This document shows positions 1 to 5,596 of a stretch of DNA of 28,869 bases, piece by piece; within the stretch, counting starts at the first letter, position 1; each line of letters begins with the position of its first letter. The translations under genes and the position numbers were made by a program. Under the pieces are notes generated by a model that was not told where the DNA came from, ran no database searches, and saw nothing but the letters and a program-made list of their open reading frames with translations. The stretch comes from a virus. Location of the stretch: positions 1 to 28,869 of the IMG/VR virus record IMGVR_UViG_3300030060_006569. The stretch is one strand, 5' to 3'.

Positions 1-732
1 GCTGGAGTAGTGTTTGATCAAGCAGGTGAAACTTTCACAGCTAGATACAACCACGAAACAATTGCTTTAGCATTTGCTATCACTGAAGAAGCAATCGAAG
101 ATAACCTATACGATAGACTTGCTGGAAGATACACAAGAGCTCTTGCAAGATCTATGGCAAATACGAAGCAAGTTAAAGCTGCAAACGTATTGAACAACGG
201 GCAAGTTACAACTGTAACAGGTGGTGACGGAGTATCATTAATTAATGCTTCACACCCACTTGCAACTGGTGGAACTTTCTCAAACGTTCTTGCAACTGCT
301 GCAGACCTTAATGAAACTTCACTTGAGCAGTCATTAATTGACATTGCTGGATTTGTCGATGAAAGAGGCTTGAAAATAGCTTCTACTGGAAGAAAAATGA
401 TTATTCCAAAAGAACTTCAGTTCACAGCGGAAAGAATCATGAAATCTCCAATGAGAACGGCAACAGCAGACAATGACATTAATGCGATCAATAACATGGG
501 TATGGTACCTGAAGGTTACAGAGTTAATAACTTTTTAACTGACACAGACTCATTCTTCTTGTTAACTGATGTGCCTAATGGACTTAAAATGTTTGTTAGA
601 TCACCGATCAAAACTGCTATGGAAGGTGACTTCGATACAGGTAACATGAGATTTAAAGCTAGAGAAAGATACTCTTTTGGATTTTCTGATCCAAGATGTA
701 TTTTTGGTAACGGAAATTTACCAACTAGTTAA
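1..732 (+). CDS. Major capsid protein, 3' part (5' end cut by window)
   Basis: Frame 1 is open from the first base to a TAA at 730-732. The GTG at base 10 is only the first possible start codon inside the window, so the true start lies upstream. The 243 visible residues begin AGVVFDQAGE and contain TARYNHETIALAFAITEEAI followed by an Arg/Ala-rich helix (LAGRYTRALARSMANTKQ), which I recognise as the Mu gpT-like/HK97-fold major head subunit family of marine phages. The product would form the icosahedral shell. The C-terminal part (KTAMEGDFDTGNMRFKARER) fits the core of the fold. A strong terminator follows directly, as expected for a highly expressed gene that ends a transcription unit. Family assignment is from sequence memory and no search was run. 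Confidence 0.88.
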   Translation, partial: AGVVFDQAGETFTARYNHETIALAFAITEEAIEDNLYDRLAGRYTRALARSMANTKQVKAANVLNNGQVTTVTGGDGVSLINASHPLATGGTFSNVLATAADLNETSLEQSLIDIAGFVDERGLKIASTGRKMIIPKELQFTAERIMKSPMRTATADNDINAINNMGMVPEGYRVNNFLTDTDSFFLLTDVPNGLKMFVRSPIKTAMEGDFDTGNMRFKARERYSFGFSDPRCIFGNGNLPTS

Positions 733-761
733 TAGTCAATAACCTAATCGGTTTTAGAGAA

Positions 762-791
762 GGGGCGGTGTTTTACATCGCCCCTTTTTTT
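762..791 (+). terminator. Rho-independent terminator after the capsid gene
   Basis: A 10-bp stem starting GGGGCGG (762-771) pairs with a 3' arm ending TCGCCCC (775-784), with one G-T pair and a 3-nt TTT loop. A run of seven T residues (785-791) follows. It lies 29 bases after the capsid stop codon. The 3' half of the hairpin also carries the -35 hexamer of the next promoter. Confidence 0.93.
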
Positions 792-800
792 ATGTATAAT
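772..800 (+). promoter_or_regulatory. Sigma70-like promoter for the post-capsid operon
   Basis: A -35 TTTACA (772-777) and a -10 TATAAT (795-800, preceded by TG) are separated by exactly 17 bp. The expected start is near 807, giving a leader of about 80 nt before the ATG at 889. The -35 box lies inside the loop and 3' arm of the capsid terminator, so terminator and promoter share bases. Called by eye. Confidence 0.75.
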
Positions 801-822
801 AAAAAGACCTAGAAATAAATTA

Positions 823-875
823 TTATGTAGACTGACTAGGCAGACGGTATAGAGACTACATAACGAACGCTATAC
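823..875 (+). promoter_or_regulatory. Structured 5' leader with pseudoknot-type pairing
   Basis: Two perfect inverted repeats interleave. TTATGTAG (823-830) pairs with CTACATAA (856-863), and GTATAG (847-852) pairs with CTATAC (870-875). The 5' arm of the second stem lies in the loop of the first and its 3' arm lies downstream, which is H-type pseudoknot topology. The AAAGGAG ribosome-binding site (876-882) begins at the next base. Folding could therefore control ribosome access to the gene at 889. I match it to no named riboswitch. Confidence 0.5.
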
Positions 876-888
876 AAAGGAGAAAATT

Positions 889-1626
889 ATGGCTGGTTTG
901 AATAATAATAAAAAATGGTTTAAAGATTTACCAGTAGATAACAACCCAAATTATGTATGTTATAAAGATGATTTTATTTATAACACACTACCATCATCAG
1001 AGTGGTCAACGTCTATTGCAGATGGTGGGGCAGCAGCTGGAATCTCTAACGAAGTAGGTGGAGCAGTAACTTTGACTTCAGCTAACACTACAGATAACAA
1101 TGGATTAGCTTTAGTAAAAACTCAAAACAGTTTTCAAGCTGTAGCTGAAACTCAAGATAGCACAGGGGCAATTACTAACCCTGGAACAATTATTTGGTAT
1201 GAAGCAAGAATACAAAATAATGATGCTAATGCTACTGACTACGGAACTGGATTAGTTGAAACTTTCACAGGAACTTCTGGATGGAGATCTGCAAACAGAA
1301 TTTCCATTGAGTCTAACAACGGTGAACAGTTTTACAGATTTGTAACTAAAAATGCATCTGGAACAAATCAAGTTCAACATACTGCATATACTATTACTGA
1401 TAGTTCATATGATACAGTTGGGTTTAGAGTTGATAGAGCTGGAAAAGTTGAATTTTTTGTAAACAGAGAGCTAGCAGCTACTGTTACATCAAATATTAAT
1501 ACTGATGATATGCAAATGTTTGCAGCTTCAGTGTCAGCATCTGCTTCTGGCCAAAGAGTAACTAAGTTAGATTATATTTCTTGTACTCAAAACAGAAATG
1601 GTTCTGAACTAATTGGTAAAATATAA
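889..1626 (+). CDS. Putative virion decoration protein (jelly-roll-like)
   Basis: 245 residues, starting at ATG 889 with AAAGGAG (876-882) 6 bases upstream. I do not recognise a named family. After a short polar N-terminus (MAGLNNNKKWFKDL) the protein is rich in beta-prone Thr, Ser, Val and Asn, with no membrane segment. It contains WYEARIQ and a late VGFRVDRAGKVEFFVN stretch. Such patterns occur in concanavalin/LamG-like sandwiches, where an aromatic strand is followed by a hairpin. Position directly after the capsid gene, with its own promoter and structured leader, suggests an abundant head-surface protein. A fibre or carbohydrate-binding role is also possible. The fold is inferred. Confidence 0.6.
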   Translation: MAGLNNNKKWFKDLPVDNNPNYVCYKDDFIYNTLPSSEWSTSIADGGAAAGISNEVGGAVTLTSANTTDNNGLALVKTQNSFQAVAETQDSTGAITNPGTIIWYEARIQNNDANATDYGTGLVETFTGTSGWRSANRISIESNNGEQFYRFVTKNASGTNQVQHTAYTITDSSYDTVGFRVDRAGKVEFFVNRELAATVTSNINTDDMQMFAASVSASASGQRVTKLDYISCTQNRNGSELIGKI

Positions 1627-1632
1627 TAATTA

Positions 1633-1652
1633 GTGGCTCCTTCGGGAGCCAC
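1633..1652 (+). other. Intergenic UUCG-tetraloop hairpin
   Basis: GTGGCTCC (1633-1640), TTCG (1641-1644) and GGAGCCAC (1645-1652) form a perfect 8-bp stem with a C(UUCG)G tetraloop, among the most stable RNA hairpins known. No T run follows (the next bases are AAACAATAGG), so it is unlikely to be a full terminator. More likely it protects the upstream mRNA 3' end or dampens read-through within the operon. Confidence 0.8.
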
Positions 1653-1670
1653 AAACAATAGGAGAAAATT

Positions 1671-1970
1671 ATGTCAGGTGGAGGAAGTTTTACATCAGAT
1701 CAACTGTCGGCACATAAAGCAAGTGGTACTCATGTCATGATTACTGGCAGAGCTAGAATTACTAGTGTACAAGCTAAAGGACATGCAAGTGGTCAAGTTG
1801 AGTTTCATGATTGTGCTACTACAGGTGCTGTAGCATCAGGAAACTTAAAATTAAAATATGTTTTCGGTACAGAAGGAGTTGATATCTATATGCCTGGGTC
1901 AGGTGTTTTATTCAAAGATGGCATTGTAGCTGTTATAGCTAATTCTTCAGTTACAATTACACATACGTAG
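1671..1970 (+). CDS. Small virion-type protein, 99 aa
   Basis: ATG 1671 has GGAG (1661-1664) 6 bases upstream. The leader AGGAGAAAATTATG is nearly the same as that of the preceding gene, which points to similar strong translation. The product is Gly/Ser/Val/Thr-rich with alternating beta-strand character and one Cys (HDCATTG), and it has no signal or membrane segment. It contains FGTEGVDIYMPGSGVLFKDG, which resembles small conserved head or cement-type proteins seen beside capsid genes in marine phages. The function is not known to me. Placement in the post-capsid operon, separated from the previous gene only by a stable hairpin, supports a structural role. Confidence 0.6.
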   Translation: MSGGGSFTSDQLSAHKASGTHVMITGRARITSVQAKGHASGQVEFHDCATTGAVASGNLKLKYVFGTEGVDIYMPGSGVLFKDGIVAVIANSSVTITHT

Positions 1971-1971
1971 G

Positions 1972-2661
1972 ATGAGTAAATATAGATTAACTTATGCAGG
2001 CGGAAAATACGCAGGTAAAAAAATAGTTGATCTTCTTAAAAGTATAAAACGTGTTGCAAGAAATAAAAAATCTAAAGCTAATATTGAAAAAGCAGGTCAA
2101 GGAACAAAATCTGTAAAAAAATATAACATTATAGCAGGTGGTAGAGATAGTAAAATTATACCAACCAAAGCTCAATCACAAAAAGGAAGTTCTTTTAAAA
2201 CTCATAGAATGGGTACAAAAGGAAAAACTTCTTATTTTCCAAACCGTTACGGTAGTCCTGCGTCAGCTGAATCTTGGAGATCAGATATGGAGAAACTTAC
2301 TAATATGCCTTCATTCAATGAGGTGGTTAGATCAGTATTCAGAAAAAAAAGAAAAGCTCTTGGTGGCATGTTAAAGTTAAAAAGAGGTGGAGATAACATG
2401 CCTGCAAGAAATAAAAAGAATTTTAGACCCACTGAAAAAGGTGCGGGTATGACAGAAGCGGGTGTAAAAGCTTATAGAAGAGCTAACCCAGGTTCAAAAT
2501 TAAAAACTGCAGTAACAGGTAAAGTAAAACAAGGATCAAAAGCCGCAAAGCGTAGGAAGTCTTTTTGTGCTAGAAGTGCTGGACAAATGAAAAAATTCCC
2601 TAAAGCTGCTGCAGATCCAAATTCAAGATTAAGACAGGCTAGACGTAGATGGAAATGCTAG
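1972..2661 (+). CDS. Basic DUF6321-like protein with extra N-terminal region
   Basis: 229 residues, very rich in Lys and Arg and starting two bases after the upstream stop. Residues 1-142 are a basic region of unknown family (RMGTKGKTSYFPNRYGSPAS, then a helical WRSDMEKL stretch). Residues 143-229 match what I know as DUF6321: NFRPTEKGAGMTEAGVKAY, KAAKRRKSFCARSAGQMKK and a terminal ARRRWKC. DUF6321 proteins are small, basic phage proteins of unknown function, and charge suggests nucleic-acid binding or packaging. A good ribosome-binding site precedes Met143, so the domain may also be made alone. The next gene starts directly after the stop, suggesting coupled translation. Confidence 0.7.
   Translation: MSKYRLTYAGGKYAGKKIVDLLKSIKRVARNKKSKANIEKAGQGTKSVKKYNIIAGGRDSKIIPTKAQSQKGSSFKTHRMGTKGKTSYFPNRYGSPASAESWRSDMEKLTNMPSFNEVVRSVFRKKRKALGGMLKLKRGGDNMPARNKKNFRPTEKGAGMTEAGVKAYRRANPGSKLKTAVTGKVKQGSKAAKRRKSFCARSAGQMKKFPKAAADPNSRLRQARRRWKC
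2384..2400 (+). promoter_or_regulatory. Internal ribosome-binding site and ATG within the DUF6321 gene
   Basis: GAGGTGGAG (2384-2392) lies 5 bases before an in-frame ATG at 2398. Translation from it would give an 87-residue protein starting MPARNKK, which is just the DUF6321 domain. The gene's first ATG at 1972 has only a poor site, so the internal one looks stronger. Confidence 0.5.
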
Positions 2662-3378
2662 ATGTCTTATTTAAATGCTAACATACCACCAATTTATTGT
2701 AAGGTAAGGAAGGAGTATCTATATGACCTTAAAGAACATCACGGAGAAAGTGAAGAATGTGTTATCTTTGGTCTCACATCCATATCAGGTCGTGCGATCT
2801 TGTTTAATATCATGTTACCCAATGGCGCGTGCTTTTGGCGTTTGCCTATCTCAGCGTTTTTCCAAAAATCGTATGATAGAGCCAATGTGCCGGATATGCA
2901 GACGCACGAATTGGAACTGTGGAACTGTTTCAGTTACTGGCCTAGTGTTCATCGGTTTGATTGGTTGGCTGGTGTAAAAGGAAAATATTTAGGCCTAGAT
3001 AAAAAATTTTATCATGGAGAATATTTATTCACGATTGATTGGGGGCATCCAGATGTTAATATATTGGATGTTGAGCATTCTGAAATACCTCAAGAACATA
3101 AGTGTGCGCATATATTGGCTCTTGCTAACGGTAATTATGCAGCTCAGCCTAATAATCGTATTCTCTGGCACATTAATAGTTATACTACTGATGACAGCTG
3201 GCCAGATTACAAAGTCCAAACTACATATTGGGATGCTGAAGACTCTAGCATGGTCACGGAGGATTCTGATAAGATGTTCTATGAAATGAAAAATAAAAAA
3301 AGTGTTTATGAATCTTACAAGGATTTTTCAACTGATATATCTTTTGAAAATGAAGATAAAGGAGAAAAAAATGATTAA
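2662..3378 (+). CDS. Conserved marine-phage protein, function unknown
   Basis: 238 residues starting at an ATG immediately after the previous TAG, with no clear Shine-Dalgarno, so translational coupling is likely. The sequence is rich in Trp and Tyr (WRLPISAFFQK, FDWLAGVKGKYLG, TIDWGHPD, RILWHINSY) and has an acidic C-terminus. I recall similar proteins in marine phages, including an ISGRAI-type beta strand, but no function. There is no signal peptide or membrane helix. Bases about 2821-2940 are close to 48% GC, far above the surroundings, which may mark a recombined segment. Position before the membrane and lysis genes gives little hint of its role. Confidence 0.65.
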   Translation: MSYLNANIPPIYCKVRKEYLYDLKEHHGESEECVIFGLTSISGRAILFNIMLPNGACFWRLPISAFFQKSYDRANVPDMQTHELELWNCFSYWPSVHRFDWLAGVKGKYLGLDKKFYHGEYLFTIDWGHPDVNILDVEHSEIPQEHKCAHILALANGNYAAQPNNRILWHINSYTTDDSWPDYKVQTTYWDAEDSSMVTEDSDKMFYEMKNKKSVYESYKDFSTDISFENEDKGEKND

Positions 3379-3424
3379 AAAAATTTGGGAAAAAATTAAA
3401 AGCTGGTTTTGGGTTAAAGACTAA
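3371..3424 (+). CDS. 17-residue cationic amphipathic peptide
   Basis: A tiny ORF encodes MIKKIWEKIKSWFWVKD. GGAG (3361-3364) sits 6 bases before the ATG, an ideal site. The gene overlaps the end of the 2662 gene in another frame, and its TAA shares a base with the ATG of the next gene (TAATG at 3422-3426). A helical wheel places I, W, I, W, F and W on one face and Lys on the other, the pattern of membrane-active peptides. Position at the head of a run of membrane and lysis genes suggests a membrane or lysis role. It could instead serve only to couple translation of the next gene. Function is inferred. Confidence 0.6.
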   Translation: MIKKIWEKIKSWFWVKD

Positions 3425-3735
3425 TGAATTTAGCAGCTTTATTAAAGAAAAACATAGTAATGGTTCCGGTCGTGGCTTCAGTCCTAGTCGGAACTTTTAC
3501 TGGTGTAAAATACATTGTAAATCTTACTGACACCATTAACGAAAATAAAGTGCAAATTGAAAACATTCAAAGAGACATGGTAATGTTAACAGAAAAAACA
3601 AATCTCATTGCAGGAAAACTTGAAAGAGCTGAAGGAACATGGGAAATGGCTGAAAATTTATATGAAGTATTAGCAAACAAAGTGAATGAAATGCAATGGG
3701 ATATTAAAGATTTAAACAGAGAAATAAATTATTAG
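3424..3735 (+). CDS. Membrane-anchored coiled-coil protein (holin/spanin-like)
   Basis: 103 residues. A short N-terminus with Lys8-Lys9 leads into one membrane helix (about residues 11-28, IVMVPVVASVLVGTFTGV). A long predicted coiled coil (about 35-100) with regular hydrophobic spacing follows. The likely topology is N-in with the coil in the periplasm. That shape fits an i-spanin or a class-III-like holin, and the M15 endolysin lies 1.2 kb downstream. It starts by TAATG overlap with the 17-residue peptide gene, so its translation is probably coupled. I recognise no named family and the lysis role is inferred from shape and place. Confidence 0.6.
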   Translation: MNLAALLKKNIVMVPVVASVLVGTFTGVKYIVNLTDTINENKVQIENIQRDMVMLTEKTNLIAGKLERAEGTWEMAENLYEVLANKVNEMQWDIKDLNREINY

Positions 3736-3743
3736 GATGAACT

Positions 3744-4307
3744 ATGGAGATCGACAAGATGAATTATTATTTTACCGGTGTACTAATCATACTGTTAACT
3801 CTATTAGCTTTCTGTGTTGGTCCTGCATATCCTAGAAACGAATACTTAAACTCATATCCTAACGAATGTAGAACTGGTGAAGTAGATTTATCTGTTTCAG
3901 CTAGACAATACGATTATGATAATTACGATAGCAGTTGGAATCAAAGCGATAGTCAAGATGTAAGACTTACATTTAGAAAATATTTAGGTAATTTACAGTG
4001 TAATGAAAGAAACGATTTAGCACTAGAAAATGAAAAACTTCGACAACAATTAGAGCTGATGAAGATGTGTAATAAAGTAAATAGAAACCCTACACTAAAA
4101 CACAATGAAAATTTTAATTTATTAGTGTCAAAATGTAGAGGCATTGTGCCTGTAAATATGAATGAAGAAAGACCCGAACGTAAAAATTTGTGGAAAGAAG
4201 AGAAGAAAAAATATTTAGAGGATAATCCAGATGCTAAAACCATGGATAACACAACGTTGAAAATGCCTCCTAAAGATTATATAATGCCAGAACCAAAAAA
4301 TGACTAA
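3744..4307 (+). CDS. Putative exported/periplasmic coiled-coil protein
   Basis: 187 residues. ATG 3744 has AGGA about 5 bases upstream, and Met6 (ATG 3759) is an alternative start. A hydrophobic segment at residues 10-25 (FTGVLIILLTLLAFCV), followed by GPAYPRNE, looks like a signal peptide or anchor. The LLAFC sequence is not a proper lipobox because Phe precedes Cys. The mature part has several Cys residues, a Tyr/Asp/Ser-rich patch, a short coiled coil (about 92-112) and a charged, Pro-containing tail. I do not recognise the family. Its place among membrane genes before the endolysin suggests an envelope function such as an outer spanin. The end overlaps the next gene by 8 bases. Confidence 0.55.
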   Translation: MEIDKMNYYFTGVLIILLTLLAFCVGPAYPRNEYLNSYPNECRTGEVDLSVSARQYDYDNYDSSWNQSDSQDVRLTFRKYLGNLQCNERNDLALENEKLRQQLELMKMCNKVNRNPTLKHNENFNLLVSKCRGIVPVNMNEERPERKNLWKEEKKKYLEDNPDAKTMDNTTLKMPPKDYIMPEPKND

Positions 4308-4680
4308 TAAACCTTTAAACATCGGAGAAGAAGCACGGGTACAGATGCCGATGAAAACGGTAGCCTCGTTGATCGTGCTCGTTGCAATGGGCGTCTTCGC
4401 ATACACAGAGCTGACGGCAAGGTTGGTATCGCTAGAGACATCACGTGAGCTGTTTGAAAATGATTTGTTAAAGAAAAGTGAGCAAGTGCCCACTGACCAA
4501 GAGCAACATTTTTTGATCGAGGATCTTTATAAATCCGTAGAGAAAATGGAAGAAACTCAAGAGATGAACATGACAAACAAAGTTAATATAGAATTTTTAA
4601 GAGAACAGTTAGACAAAGCGTTAGCTGATATTGAAGAATTAAAAGATAAAGTAAGAGCAAACGGAAACGGAGGTCATTAA
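4300..4680 (+). CDS. Conserved marine-phage holin-like membrane protein
   Basis: 126 residues. The N-terminus MTNKPLNIGEEARVQMPMK is familiar from many marine phages. One membrane helix follows (about 20-36, TVASLIVLVAMGVFAY), then a coiled coil through residue 120 (LREQLDKALADIEELKDKV) and a Gly/Asn tail. Homologues that I recall are unnamed or called holin. Single-helix topology with a periplasmic coil beside a peptidoglycan hydrolase supports a lysis role. The 5' third (4321-4440) is about 53% GC against about 32% just upstream, so this gene, or part of it, seems to come from a different background. The TAA overlaps the next ATG (TAATG). Confidence 0.65.
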   Translation: MTNKPLNIGEEARVQMPMKTVASLIVLVAMGVFAYTELTARLVSLETSRELFENDLLKKSEQVPTDQEQHFLIEDLYKSVEKMEETQEMNMTNKVNIEFLREQLDKALADIEELKDKVRANGNGGH

Positions 4681-4913
4681 TGGAGTTGATTGTAGCCCTA
4701 CTTATGATTGTAAATGGAGAGATCAAAGAACATAGAATTCAGATTGATCCTGATTCAGGCAAACCCTCAATGTCAATGTGCTTGAAGGGGAAGAGGGTTG
4801 CAATGAGATCGAATAAAAATAATAATGTTATTTACCAGTGCATTAAGTCGATGGCTGAGCTTGAGTCGAACATAGACGGATCAAAATCAATTAAAAAATT
4901 AATATTGGAGTAG
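4680..4913 (+). CDS. Small conserved protein with two cysteines, possibly exported
   Basis: 77 residues, starting by TAATG overlap with the holin-like gene and ending two bases before the endolysin. A short hydrophobic N-terminus (ELIVALLMIVNG) could act as a weak signal sequence. Cys34 (SMCLKGKRVAM) and Cys54 (VIYQCIKSMAEL) could form a disulfide if exported. I recall small marine-phage proteins of this pattern but no assigned function. The order holin-like protein, this gene, endolysin suggests a part of the lysis cassette, for example a spanin or lysis regulator. That is inferred from position. Confidence 0.55.
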   Translation: MELIVALLMIVNGEIKEHRIQIDPDSGKPSMSMCLKGKRVAMRSNKNNNVIYQCIKSMAELESNIDGSKSIKKLILE

Positions 4914-4915
4914 TA

Positions 4916-5392
4916 ATGGAATTATCAAGAAATTTTTCTCTTCAAGAGCTTATCAAGTCTGATACTGCTATCAGATTAGATATCAATAACAATCCAAACT
5001 CAGGTCAAATAGAAAAACTAAAAGCACTTTGTGAAAATATTTTACAGCCAGTGCGTGATCACTTCGGTAGAGTCAAAGTAACGTCAGGATTCCGTAGCGA
5101 GCAGCTGTGCCTAAAAATAGGTAGCTCGATCAACAGCCAGCATGCAAAAGCTGAGGCGGCAGACTTCGAATGTATGGGAACCGACAATGCTGAATTGGCT
5201 GACTGGATTTATATGAACCTAGAATATGATCAATTAATATTGGAATTTTATACTCCTGGTGAGCCGAACAGTGGATGGATACATTGTAGTTATACTACAG
5301 ATAAACCAAGAAAACAGTTCTTGCATGCATACAAATCTGAAGGTAAAACAAAGTACAAACCAATAATAGGAAAGGCTAAGGATTTAGTATAA
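4916..5392 (+). CDS. Endolysin, M15 zinc D-Ala-D-Ala-type peptidase
   Basis: 158 residues of the Peptidase_M15A/M15_3 type, which cleave peptide cross-bridges of peptidoglycan. The N-terminal NFSLQELIKSDTA and VTSGFRS are family hallmarks. The zinc site reads SQHAKAEAAD (His76, Asp83) and GWIHCSY (His123), the expected H/D/H ligands. The usual Gly in SxHxxGxAxD is Ala79 here, a mild departure. Length is normal for the family and there is no signal peptide, so a holin is needed for release. Bases 5041-5160 are about 52% GC. The stop shares bases with the next ATG (TAATG). Family assignment is firm, and its role in host lysis is the standard inference. Confidence 0.92.
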   Translation: MELSRNFSLQELIKSDTAIRLDINNNPNSGQIEKLKALCENILQPVRDHFGRVKVTSGFRSEQLCLKIGSSINSQHAKAEAADFECMGTDNAELADWIYMNLEYDQLILEFYTPGEPNSGWIHCSYTTDKPRKQFLHAYKSEGKTKYKPIIGKAKDLV

Positions 5393-5523
5393 TGCCAATA
5401 GGTAGATCACAAATTAGAAAACAAGTAGAAGGTAAATTAAGAGGCGCGAGAGATGAAAAAAAGAAGAAAAAACGTGTCATCGCCAAATTATATAGCAAAA
5501 AGTCTAAGGTCTTCAAAGTTTAG
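5392..5523 (+). CDS. Tiny basic protein, 43 aa
   Basis: The ORF starts by TAATG overlap with the endolysin and encodes MPIGRSQIRKQVEGKLRG followed by a Lys-rich tract. Nearly half of its residues are Lys or Arg. The start context implies coupling to endolysin translation. I recall similar small MPIxRGK-type proteins in marine phages, but no function. A second ORF in the +1 frame (5453-5596) overlaps its 3' half. The poly-A tract contains a classic A-AAA-AAG slippery heptamer (5457-5463), but a -1 shift would hit TAG at 5493. Confidence 0.55.
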   Translation: MPIGRSQIRKQVEGKLRGARDEKKKKKRVIAKLYSKKSKVFKV

Positions 5524-5596
5524 TCAAAAAGTGATACAATCTAAGAAATTGTACAACCGTAAAAAGGATATAAATGGCAACTTCAGGGACAACTAG
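5453..5596 (+). CDS. Tiny basic protein, 47 aa, in an overlapping frame
   Basis: ATG 5453 has AAGAGG (5439-5444) 8 bases upstream and reads MKKRRKNVSSPNYIAKSLRS, then QSKKLYNRKKD. The pattern of an Arg/Lys start, a middle -AKSLRS- and a QSKKLYNRKK ending resembles a recurring small marine-phage protein type, more so than the ORF it overlaps. It shares 71 bases with the 5392 ORF and 23 bases with the adaptor gene at 5574. If real, three reading frames are used within 210 bases. The promoter for the adaptor gene lies inside it. Confidence 0.5.
   Translation: MKKRRKNVSSPNYIAKSLRSSKFSQKVIQSKKLYNRKKDINGNFRDN
5512..5540 (+). promoter_or_regulatory. Sigma70-like promoter for the head-tail operon
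   Basis: TTCAAA (5512-5517), a 17-bp spacer and TACAAT (5535-5540) with an extended TGA just before it. The start is expected near 5547, 27 bases before ATG 5574. TACAAT and ATTGTA (5548-5553) form an inverted repeat across the start point. Confidence 0.6.

Noticed and set aside
18-344. 108-residue minus-strand ORF inside the capsid gene
   Set aside because: Antisense of a clear capsid coding frame, no own signals and no recognisable domain.
800-888. tRNA or tmRNA in the post-capsid leader
   Set aside because: The pairings do not form a cloverleaf and there is no T-loop GGTTC-type sequence. Pseudoknot-like pairing fits better.
2138-3289. Extra forward ORFs at 2138-2374, 2723-2977 and 3014-3289
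   Set aside because: They lie wholly inside well-supported genes in other frames, without convincing ribosome-binding sites or domains.
3808-3818. Lipobox in the exported protein at 3744
   Set aside because: The sequence before Cys24 is LLAF, and Phe at the -1 position does not fit lipoprotein signal peptidase.
5457-5463. A-AAA-AAG slippery heptamer suggesting programmed -1 frameshifting
   Set aside because: The -1 frame reaches TAG at 5493-5495 after ten codons and there is no obvious stimulatory structure. The downstream ORF is in the +1 frame and has its own start.
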